Assembly (NCBI GenBank): GCA_002633005.1
Contig: NMRA01000417.1
Location: 343,183 to 407,182, forward strand
Direction: 5' to 3'
Length of the DNA stretch: 64,000 nt
Origin: Phoronis australis
Lineage: Eukaryota > Phoronida > Phoronidae
Position 1 is the first letter of the stretch. Every line of letters begins with the position of its first letter. The translations under genes and the position numbers were made by a program. Below, in pieces: positions 34,301-46,300 of the stretch. The notes beneath the pieces were generated by a model. The model did no database searches and was not told the origin of the DNA. It saw nothing but the letters and a program-made list of their open reading frames with translations.

Positions 34301-37300
34301 TTTCACATAAAAGTAAATATTTACTATTTTCAGAAACTGAAGGTGCATATAATGAGTACTGCATAAAACTGTGTCTTAATTTTTTATCCCTAGCGATAAC
34401 AATTCTTTAAACGCATCACTTGTCTGTAAAATATACAAGTTTTTTGAGACAACTTCAAATCTTTGTTACCCATTTTCAAGCCTTTTTAATTTTGATACTT
34501 TCAGCAATTTTAAACTCAGATTACAGGTTCATGGGTCTGTCGAGCATACTTCTAGCGTAAGGTTGAGGGAACCGTTTTTCTTCTAATAGAAGATATGAAG
34601 ACTTGGGTCATTTAAAAATGATGGATAATCGTTCTTTTGTTTAAGAGTAATTACAAATCATAAGGCACCATCAAAAACGCAATTTTCACAAAAATGGCAG
34701 TCATTTGAATTTATAACGACTTGCAACATTTCAAGGCATGAGTTAAGACTATTCAGTCACAGTGAATTCGAAAAATATTACAGTAATATATTTTCGTGGT
34801 TTTACAATTGATACAAGTAGCAAAACAGCATATCTCAGTCCTCTGCACGGTACAAGCCTTCAAACCTAAAAACCAAAGGTTACGTGAAAACTGACGTGAT
34901 AGATTTCCATTTCAACGTGTAACAGATTGCCAGAAGACATATGATAGGGAGTAAACAAATAGTCTAATGCAATGGATATTTATCACTCACGTACCCTTTA
35001 CCATTGGGATTGGATTGTAGGCTTAACTCATTAACCTGTATCGAGTTGACAGCATAAACATTCAGCATTGATTGATGTAACTATCACTGATAAACTTTTA
35101 GAAATCATTCCAAACAATAATAATGCTTTGATGTACGAAAGATCCCGATTGCTACGTCAAGTATCGTATCACATATCACAAAATATAAAGATTAACCAGA
35201 CTCTGGCTGGCGACTGACTGCCGCGAAGTCGACATCGGCGAGTGCCTCAGTTAACAGGCATCGGTAGAATAATCATGGAATAATCGTAAAAATAATCACA
35301 AACCTTACCTTTGTATGAGGCCGTGTTTACTTCCTCTCATAGAAGCACCCTTTTTACGCAATCTCAGATTCTGTTGGCACGGCTGCAAGCCATTTCACCA
35401 TGTATTTAAAGGGCTCGCGAAATCGAGGCTGTTAATCTATCACCACTAGTACACGCACGCCCTCTAGTTATTGTAGATTTTCCGAATAGCCCCATTGCAG
35501 TGTCCGCTATTCGCGACTGGACTTTGACAGTCTGAGTAAAAGCTTCGGTTACATTTCAAAGTTCGAGACACATATTACCTACACTAAAGCGGCTAGAAAA
35601 TAAAATCGTGGTTCAATAAAAGAATTTATTACTCGTCAAATTCGTTCCCTAAGTCTTCCTAACTAACAAATCAATACTATCTGTCATTGCATATATACTG
35701 TCAACTGATCGACGTCTTCCACTGATGACATCACGTGTCGGAAAATCAAAAAATCATTAATTTTCTTTGAAATTCAAAATTCTTCAATTATTTCCCAAAA
35801 ATAAGTGATTGTTTACTTAGATCTTGTGTTATGAATAAAATTATTGTACACGTTCTAAAAACCTCAAACGTGTAAAAATCCGTTGTAGGAACCCTTTAAA
35901 CGGAATTAAAGCACCACCATCTTGTAGAAACGGTCAACATGGAGATGGCAACAGCCAGTATAGAAAATTATTGACACCTGAGTACAGACTTTTGGTGACT
36001 TTATCATTTTATAATCTGACCAAATTAAAATATAAATAGTACTATTGACCAAGGAAATTCGCTTTTCATTCATCCCGCCTCGACGCCAGATGTTTCTATT
36101 TGCGATCTGACCACATACCCTGACAAGGAATTGATGACAATACATCAAAGCAGGTACGGAGAGGCAATACATCGTCTGTGGACACCAAAGGTGTACCGGC
36201 GATGACCCTGAAATGAGAATGATCAAATGGCTCTATTTTTGATTCACTGTCAAAACCCCAGTTATATTCCTCTTTGTTTTGCTGAACTGAATATGCTAAC
36301 TGTACATATAGGCCACCTGACCAAAAATGTGATCATGACAATACGAAAAACATGGGTGTCAGCTGACGATTTCGTAACATGTGCTCAAGTAAATAGTATA
36401 GTAATAGAATTGAATGGAAATTGGTTGTAAGAGTAAATCCAACTCAAAAACATGAAAAGGGACAAAGTTTATTGACAGGTAAGTATAACTATGAAGTTGT
36501 TAAGGTTTAAGTATTTCAATATGTTATAACTCAAGAGTTGTCGCCATCTCCCGATGATATCCATCGGTTAGCAAATAACCAGCGTGGCTACTAGCCCTAC
36601 AAGCAGGGTATGTGCACCAACTAAGTAAGGATAAGTTAAAATCTGAAGAAATAAGTATATAATAAGTGCGATAAAACAAATTTAGGCTGATCCTCTGGGC
36701 GCATCAGATGAAATGGACCGCGAGAGAGAAATATAGCTGTCTATTGGTTCATCTTATCTGATATAACACTCGGCATATGTCCATATTTCTTTAAATGAAG
36801 TTCGCAAAATGCCATAGCGAACTTTCAAAATGTCCATTTTGAAATTTCAGTGAAAAGCGAAGATTGCCAATAGCTATTGTGAAGCGCTTTGTATATTTAC
36901 GAGGAACAAGGCGATTCCTGACTTATGGCACTCGTCTTCTTATTCATTACTGCAACGGATAATTATCTGCTCGCTCAGTGTTTTACCCTGTGGAAGGTTC
37001 TAACAGTTTCACTGTGTACAGTTTTGATCTTGATCATATTAGCATCATCGTCAATTCCGTTACTCGTATAGTGCCTTTTGGTGTGTCACATGGTCAACGG
37101 CACGGTTCAATGGTTATTATTAGGGGTTATTGACTCGAGCAAACTTGTGACGTGTTTATGAAATTATGTCATCATAGCAACGATAATGAAATCGGCCCAC
37201 ATTGTAGAAGATATTCTGATCTGTCCAAGGAAGCATGCTAAGAACGATTTATCTATCCTGTTCAGAACAAAGTAAATCAGTATAGGTCTTTGAGAATAAA

Positions 37301-40300
37301 ACAAGCAGTGATACTCCGCGAATATCGACATTTTCGTGGTCAGGTGGATTCTAGTTGTTACATATTAATATATACATAACGATTGTTTTTTTTGATACTT
37401 GCAGATTGGCTTGGTGAACTCGAACATTTGGCTGTGTTCAACAGGGGATCACAAAGTAGTGAAAAATGGTAGGACTTCTTAGAAGATATAGACTATTCTT
37501 GTTCGTATTTATTTCCACGAGCCCCTAGTGGAGTTGTAGGTGGCGCATCTGTGTGTGTTAAAACTTCACTGAAATTGGGATTGCTTACATTTAACGATTG
37601 TTAAGTTATTTTCGTCTAACGAGGAAATAGATTATGTTAAAGAATATCATTAAACAATTCGCTCGAGCTAACATTTACCAAGTTTATTATTATGAGATTT
37701 TAGGAAACATGCTTGCTTTAGTGCCATAAAACAAGATATATTTCAGCATCAGTTGTAACTTCAAACGGCCAATTGATGATATTTGCAATTTATTTAAGGC
37801 AACTGAGCGACATCTCCGTGTATGACTTGACGAGACAGGTGAAGTGGTATTTTCCGTGTTTCCGATGGATATGCCCATCTTTGTGGTACCTTTTCCAACC
37901 GTCAAAGGGTGGCGCAGGATTCTGGAGGTATTAATTGCTCATAAACAACTGGTATATTTTTCTGCAAGGAAGTGGAATGCACCCAATCGAGTTCAGAAAT
38001 TGCCATTTGGTACGTTTTTTAATAATTACCTTTTCAACCAGGCATTTTATTTCAGAATATTTGTGCGTACGTTTGCCACTGCCTCTGGTCGTTACAACAT
38101 TTGGTACACAGCTTTGACTGGACCCGCCGGCTCGCAGTCAGCCATGACGTGGCTGATGAATGTGACACTGTGCTGGTGTGTCTTGTGTAACATCCTGCTC
38201 GTCTCAATAGTCCCCTTCATAATTCCTTGGGCAGATATCGGTGGGCAGCAGCTGGTCGACTTCTTCGGCTTCAAGTCATTGCGTCACATCACGCTGACCA
38301 GTCACCTGGAGATCAACACGGAGCTGGTACTCCTTGGTTGTATCTTCAACATGAGTGTTTTTGCCCTGAACCTCATCTGGGAGATAATTATTCGCCATAC
38401 GCGCCGCCCAACTGGACAGGTTTACTATGACATGCAAGAGTTTCAAATGTGCTGTGACAAGTGGAAGAAAGAGAAGGCTGCTAAACTTGCTGCAACGAAG
38501 GATCAAAGCTTGTCTTTAAAGCAACGAATGAAACAAATGGCCATCGCGTCAACGACATCATTGAAAAATCTTTCGAGCGGCATGAAACGTAAAAAGGATG
38601 CTATAGCTACATCTGCTATTGGTAAGGCTATGAAATCAGCTTCAAAGAAGCTTTCATCATTAAGTCCAAGCCCTAAACGAAAAGCGTACGAAGCTAAACA
38701 AGTGTTGTCAGCCTCAGTTTCAAAGGTCAAATCAACGCTTGGTAAAAGTCAGCCTACCGAAAGTTTCCAAAAACAAACCAGAGCTGTTGACCCTAGCCAG
38801 GCATTTCCAGCGAAGATGGCAGGCACCGCAAAAAATGCTGTGGATAGCGTGAGGGGTATGTTCTATTGTGGTAAACCCCAAAGCATCGTCCAGCAAACCA
38901 CAAAAACAGCCCAAGCAGTACGCCGGGTATTTCAGAAACTCAAAGATTGCCTTATTCCCAAAAGGTCTGGTGGGGCAAAGCAAACACAACATCTTGCGGC
39001 AATGGAATCAGTGAAGGTTGCCCCGAAAGCTGTTCCTGACGTGATGGAGCGGAAGCTTGATCAATGGTACGAGTCAAAATTTGCGACACCTGGACTTAGA
39101 TCAGAAACTCTTATTGAGGTCAAAGATAAGGAACCAGCATCAGATGGCTTAAAGTCAAAAGCCTTGCATCACGACCCAAGGCAGCCTTTAATCCCGTTTG
39201 TGTTTCCATCCAAAACTGAAAAAAAGAAAACAAAAGGATCACGACTTAAGTTGTCGGTCAGTCTTATGAAGCTGGTCTTGCGTGACGACCAGTTAAAGCG
39301 TCTGTTTTCCGAAATCGGGGAAGAGACGGATCGCTTTGAGAAAAAATCAGACAAACACTACGAATGGGAATTTTATAGAAAACGGAGTGGCAAAAAGTCG
39401 AAAAAGGGTTTGCATCCACTTCAGATGGCGAGCAGCATGCAAGCATTAGTTGAACATGACAGGAAAATGAAGGGGGCGTTGGACAAAATATCGCATTATG
39501 CTGAACAGAGAGAGGAGAAGCTGTCTAAACAGGATGCCTCGTTTTGGCACTTAAGACGAAGAAGTGCTACAAAGCACAATATTGAGGAAGATAAAAAGCT
39601 CATGGTATCTTTTTTAAAGAGTATCAGTAAACGAGAAGATAATGAAATGGTGCCAATTACTGGAGTAAGTGCAGGTGAAACTGTCGCTTCTAAAAAAGAC
39701 ATCTCTCTCCCTGAAACAAAAAATGCGATATCTGAAAAGACGTTGGCAAAGACCGAATCAAAGAAAAGCGTGAAATCGTCTCCCGAAAAAAATATACCAA
39801 AATCCCTAACTAAAATTGCGTCAGGTGAAAGGGTTTCAAAAAACAAAGATAAGTCCGGTAGTGATGAGTCTAAAAAAAGTAAAAAGGGCAAAGCAAACAA
39901 AAAAGACAAGAACAAAAATGAAGAAGATAAAAGTAACGATAAGAAAAAAGTAAAAAAATTAAGTAGTGTTAAGAAAGCAAAAAAGGATAATGAGAAAATT
40001 ACAGATAAAACTTCAAGCAGTGGTATTTCGAAAAAAAACATAGGCAAAAGTAAAAGCAAAGAAAATGAAATAGATAAAGCATCAGTCGGTGGTAAGAAAG
40101 ACAAAAAGGTGAAAGATAAAAAGGGTAAAAAAGATAAAAGCGTCGTTGCCAAGAAGGGCAGTGCAAAAGGCAAGAAAGACAACAAAAAGGATAAGAAGAA
40201 AGACAAGAATAAATCAGCAAATGCATCAAATAAAAACTTTAATAATCCGCCAAGTGAATTGGAAGCAAACCTTTCAGCTGCCATGCAGGACAATAACTAT

Positions 40301-43300
40301 GGAATATTTCCAACCAAACATACTCATTACAGCAAAAACATTCCGAATGTGCCCTCTACTGAACATGCCTTAGAGAACTCTGAACTTGGATCTCCGCATA
40401 AACCTAATTTAGATAACACTCATTGTCACGAAAATGGTGGTTCACTTTTGTCACCGCACATAATATCCCATTCAAGAGCGAAACTCACCCATGTCAACGA
40501 CCTAGGGCTTGATCAAGAAGAACCTGGTATGAAAGAAGGCAATACTAAGCGTAATGATCCGGTGATCAAAAGAATAAGAAAGTCTAAAGCGAAAAGTGAC
40601 AACGATGACAGCGAAAAAAAGAAAACAGATGTAAGAAGCATACAAGAACATTCTAGTCATTCAAAGAAACTAAAACCAATTAATAGAATTAAAATACAAA
40701 AGAAAAAACGCTTGTCTAAATGGAATCAGGAATCGTCTGAGAATCAGAGAGAACTAACCAGACATAAAGACAAACAGGCTCGGGAAGTCGAAATGAATGC
40801 ATCTGAGCAACACTACGTAACTGATGACAAACTGTCATTAAATCAAGCCGCGAGGGTAGATGACCTCACAAAACGTAGAAATTCCCAAATTCTTACGGAT
40901 AATTTTGAAATACAAATGAAGCTCCTTGAGAACGTCCACGAATCAAAGGATGAAGTGAAACGCCACCACCATAGCCATAAACCAAAAAAGCACAAATCAA
41001 GGAGGAAACCTGGGTCCAAGAACATCGTATCGCCCAACAAAAATTATAATAGCTCGCGCCACCCGTCAAAAGATGCAGGGTCTACGGGCGGTTCAACGTT
41101 TGGAGATGGCAACGACGCTGAAATTTCAAAAGACAAAACATTCGATTTCACATACTTTGACATAAAGGCCTACTTTGAAGCGATAGGTGTGGAAGCCAGA
41201 GCCATAAGGCTTCCTCGTTATGTAAACGCCCTCACAGTTGATGATTTAAGTATAAAAAACGCTGTAAACAAAGAATTTATTGATAATCTTATGTCAATTG
41301 ATCACGATGTACAAAGAAGTGTACAGAAAGCAATAGAAGAATATAACGGCAAGAAGAAGACAACCTTATCCACTTGTACAGGTTTAGTTGTTGAAAAAAT
41401 GAAGTCTGGTCGGAAATCAGGGCTCAAGGAACAAACAAGGAAGATTGCTGAGGACAAAAGTTTGAAAAAGTCTTCAAGTGATAAAATCAAGCAAACATGC
41501 TCGTGTTGCCCGTTTGTGAAGAGAAATGATGGTGCTAAAGAAGACCATGCAAGCAAGGTCCATGATCGTAAGATAGATTATAAGGAAACGAAGTTAGAAA
41601 ATATAAACAAGGAAACAGGAGACGCTAAAGAGTGGGATAGCAAAGAGTTACCACAGCATAAAAAGACAACATTGTCGGAAATAGATGACACGCACAAGAA
41701 AACAAGGGCTTCAAAGCAACAGATGAATCATGAATCTTACACGCGCATTGGTCAGGTAAAAAACTTGGAGAGTAAGGACGAGCCAACAAATCAATGTTAC
41801 ATTAACACTGCTGGGAATGCAAATGCAGCTGAAAAGGTCAGCGTAAATGCAAACAACGATCCAGATGATTCTCACAAAGAAAGCAGCTCTTCCTCAGAGA
41901 AGAGTCTTACGGATTATGATGATGCGGTTCCTAAAAAGAAGAAACAAAAAACCATCAAGAAAAAAATAGGAAGTATGATTGACTCGCTTAAACGGAGGTT
42001 ATCAAAAGGCAGTCGGAGAAAGTCGTCTTTCGATCAGACACCCATACAAGTAGAGAGAGGCTTAGATAAAGCGAAGATTCCTAGCAAGCACCCACGGAAA
42101 GGAAGCAAAGATAAACATAAAGACAATATAGGTCGTTCTCTTAAAGACCCAAGAAACAAGAAGATATCTCTCATTGTGCAGCCAAGTGAATCATTTCGTG
42201 GCTACGTCACAGACGAAGTCAAACTTCGATTTCAAGAATTTTCAGTGGAACTCTCTCGAAGATTACTGGTTCTTCAGGATGACCAGCTGCAAGGTCGACG
42301 ATATCTTCGACAAGGAATAGGCGAACCGTTGCCACAAAGGACGTCAGGCAGGAAATCGGGCCAGAGCAGCAAAGACACAACATATCTAGCCAATCTTCAC
42401 AAAGCTACCGATGTTTCAAAGGTTACACTGCAATCGTGCGAAACTCAAGAAAATACCTTTGCGACGATACTGCCAACTGGAATAGACTCGCGGAAGGAGA
42501 CCAAACAAAAACGCAGTGAACAACAAACAGAAGCTTTAACAATTGAAATAAGGCGACAAGTAGATCAATCGAAAAAAAAATTGCTGGACCCCTTACTACT
42601 CCCGGACTATCTACCTCGGACACCACGGTCGTCTAAGATGGAACCCAACCTAGATACGTGTCTTCAAAATGAAACCAGTGACGGTAATGAAAAGAATCTT
42701 AAACGGCATCTCCTTGAGAATAACGCAGACAATGAAAATTTTGGAGAAAAAAGAAATGGTGAAATAAAAATGAAAACTGAAGATATGACCAATCAGTCAC
42801 TAGAGCAAAATGTAAATGCCGACACAGTGGGGGGTGTTGAATTGTCTAAGAATGAAAACGCAAGGGACTTTTCTGGGTACAATTTAGAAGAACCAACGCT
42901 AATGGAAAAGGTAAGCGATATAATGCAGATTAGCCTCGATTCTCTCTCTAAAATGATGCTCCAACAAAACGCAAACTCAACAGGAACATCTAAAAAACAA
43001 GATCGGAATGAATCACACGAAGACCTGTTGGAAAATGCCCGTGCAATTATCGCCTTGTCTGTGTGCAAAATTGCAGAGGAGTTGTCAAAAATGAACGATT
43101 CTGGTGAGTTGAAAGAGATGATAAAGGATTCGTGCATAAAGGTCCGCGTTTCACAAAACGCTCTTCTTGTCGAAGACGTTGCAAAGGCTAAAGCTTCTGG
43201 CAATCTAAGTCGACATGACTACAGTTCTGTTCAGTTCGAACAAGTGAAAGACATGGTTTCGAAAACAGTATCAGGCGTTGCACTAGCCATGAATGTTCGA

Positions 43301-46300
43301 AAAGAATCAGTCCCTGTGAAATATCCAATAAGTCAAGAGGTGTGTGATGTTTTGGATCTTACAACTCAAGATCTTGTTTCTCTAATGCTTTTGACAATTT
43401 CTAACACGATCGCTAACGAAGCAGGCACTAAGGGACTCTATGGCACCATCACATACGACGATACTCGAGAACCTATGTCGAGATATATGAGAGCCGCAGT
43501 AGGGCTTGCAAAGTATTCTCTACAGAAAATAGAAGATTCCATGCCTCAAAACATTATCCCTGATAAAAATAAACAGCAAGTGTATATACCTTTTGACGAA
43601 AAGAATGAAGTGTATAAAGTTCTCAAAAGCCTTACAAGCAACGTCGCACAGAATTTCTGCTCCAAACCAAAAAACCAAATTATGTCGAAAAGCGACACAA
43701 AATTATCAAAAGAAGTAACTCAAGAAATTGACCTAGCAGCAAAAGACATGGTGACTGTGATGCTTCTACAAACATCAGGGGTCCTGTCAAGGATGGAACG
43801 TTCTGGAGAGCTACAAGTGGCAGTTGCGCAAAGTATGAAGAGTGCTGATAAGCTGAATAAGTTATCAGACCCATCTCATTTAGGAAAGGTTCTTGGAGTA
43901 GCTCAATCGTCTCTCGGAAAAATCGATGGCGATCTCACGTCCGGAATGACCATTCGCGTCTCAAAAGAGTTGGCAGATGAGCACAGTGTTGAACAATTGA
44001 GACGGAAGCTCGCTAAGCATATCGTAGACTCTGTAATGACCCAAGCAACCAGCAGTTTGTCGATGACTATACAAGTACCATCAAGCAGTGGCCCTAAAGT
44101 GACAATACATGACCTAATGCGACTTGGTAGAAAGGATCCTCGTTTCGCAATGAGAGTGCTCGTGCAGAAGATCGAGGCTAATCTTAAGAAAACATACGGA
44201 GTTCTTCGAGACTTTGGGGCTAAAGGCGTTATGTATAAAGCCTCCAAGCGAATAGGTACGTTGAAAGACGACTCGTACAAAAGAGCGAAGATGATAGTGG
44301 AAACGACGGTGCATAAAATCTGCAAAACCGTTGACGAAAGTGAAATTCTTAGAGGGGTGAATGAACATGTAAGAAAAGTATTGGACGAATTGAAATGTCT
44401 AATGTGCATTGACTTGATTTCACCTGACTCCGATATGACTGTACAAGCAAAAAAGTCAAAACAAAGGGAACGAGAATGGAAAAAGAAATCGCGTCAGCTC
44501 CAGGAAAGTTTATCTATCAAACAGGAAGTTGCCCAAATTAAAGAATCGTTGATGTACATCGATACAGAGCTAGACAATGCTAGGAAAATTGCAAACGACA
44601 TTGCGTTTGCCCAAATCGAAACAAATAGATCTACCATGAGAAATTTGGATGAAGTGAAAAAGAACCTTGAGAACATTGCATATAATTTACATACTCATGG
44701 CAGTAAAACTGATGTGAAAAGCATTAATGACGTCATTGAACATGCTAAAAAGGTGACTGAGGAAATAACGTCTGTGCATTGTCAAATGACTAAGGCCACA
44801 AGAAGTCATTTAGTTATTGTTCGTCAAAACTTAGACAATTTGGCAAAGAAAATCGTTAATAGAAACAACAACATGGCGGAATTTGACGAAAATCAACTTC
44901 AAAAGCAAAGCTGCCTTTGGTCCCTGCAATCATCGTCGCTAAGCCTGGCGAGAATCGTATGGGACGAAGGCCCTTTCAAAGTCGAGCATGTGTCTGGCCA
45001 GTGCCACACAGCAACTCAGTTAACTGACGAGTTAGATGAAAAGCCTTTGTCGTCCCTCGCGTCAACCGTTGACGTTGCAAATATTTGTCTTCGACGAATC
45101 ACAAAGGAACTTAGCGCTATGGAGTTAGAGCTTCATCCTGTTGCCAACAACGTGTCTTTGCGTGTAGCATTAAAACTATCAAATTCGGCCATGTTAGACA
45201 TAGAGCACGCACTTGCATCTTTCCGTGCTGAAACTGTCAAAGGCTCTAAAAGGCGCGTTTTTCTAAAGCTACCTCTGCAAATTTCGACATTTATCAAATG
45301 CCTGGAAAATGTTTGGTGGCAATTTAAACAACTTTCAAGGCTTATTGGAGGACAAACATTAACACGGAAAGGAAGCGGGGAGACGGTTGTGCACGACGCC
45401 ATGGCTAACATTCTGACCTCTTTGTTACAAGTACGAAGTCAACTACAAAACATCCAGTGTGTGCACTCGACAACTGAAGGTCTTTCACTGAAGGAAACGT
45501 TGTCTAGTACAAGGGACGTGATATCAAATGTAATGAATACTATGAAAAGCCAATGTTCATTAACACAGGACATTCGCGAGTCATTGCAGATTGCAAGTGA
45601 CTTGGCACTTGCGTCGCTCGACAATATAGAGCTAGGTTTATTTCAATGTGTCACTGCCACAAATACAGCACCAACACTTGGATCATTAGAGAATCCTGTT
45701 CTTATAAAGATAGTTGTCTCTTTTATGCTATCTGTCCTTGAAACGCTTATAGAAAACGAAGTCGACCTGGAAAAGGCTACAATTAGCAGTGTCGATGCCA
45801 TGGGCATGCTCAGGACTGTGTTGATTGAATTGGATCGTGAAATAAGCTTAAAATGTAAACCAAGGGATATGAGCCACCTGAGCGTCGCAGAAAGTAATCA
45901 AACAAAACGTGCCATTAACGAGGCTATTACATGCGTGCTTAATGTAGAGCACGTTGTGAGAAATGCCTCCTCGTCAAAAAAATTTCGTATGGATGGTCGA
46001 ACTCTGTTACCTCTTGCCTCAATGTTGAGAAAAACCCAATCTTATAGCCTGTTTGGAAATTCAGAAACATTTGTTAATATAGGTGGTAGATGCTGGTCTT
46101 CTGAAGATCTCGATATCCCGGATGATCCTTATATGGAGTACTTCACGTGTTGGAAGGACTCTGTAGAATTAACAAAAAGTGTAATGACTTCATTGCAAAA
46201 CAACGACAATAATGATGTCCATTTTGTTACCTATAATACTCCTGGTATTCTAACAAGGAGTTATCATGATCTAAGGCGAGAATATTTGAAACTGATGCAA

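Larger units (their letters stand above)
32308..35496. repeat. Inverted repeat pair, ~55 bp arms 3.1 kb apart
   Basis: 32308-32361 (AATGGGGCTATTCGGA ... GTACTAGTGGTGAT) is matched in reverse complement at 35438-35496 at roughly three quarters identity by eye. It may mark the ends of an inserted element that carries the candidate secreted-protein gene. Confidence 0.5.
31626..37404 (+). other. Intron within PLAT, 5.8 kb
   Basis: GTAAGC...TTGATACTTGCAG. Contains a candidate secreted-protein gene (32409-33324) and an inverted pair at 32308-32361 and 35438-35496. The remainder (about 33400-37400) shows no supported gene; frames at 35906-36430 lack domains. Confidence 0.65.

Noticed and set aside
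36227-36430. GHLTKN-containing frame considered as a GPS cleavage site
   Set aside because: It lies downstream of PLAT exon b, lacks the flanking cysteines and tryptophan of a GPS, and has no splice support.
37968-38008. Possible mini-exon between a TTTTTCTGCAAG acceptor and a GTACGT donor
   Set aside because: Its end phase does not fit the giant exon, and joining leads quickly to a stop.
37844-38055. Reading the giant open frame from the GTG at 37844 as the protein start
   Set aside because: The start is not an ATG. 37799-37927 encodes the PLAT end in another frame, and a good acceptor at 38055 puts the true exon start later; 37928-38055 behaves as an intron.
39496-40293. 265-codon minus-strand open frame rich in L, S and F
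   Set aside because: Antisense shadow of the lysine-rich block (AAA/AAG read backwards as TTT/CTT).
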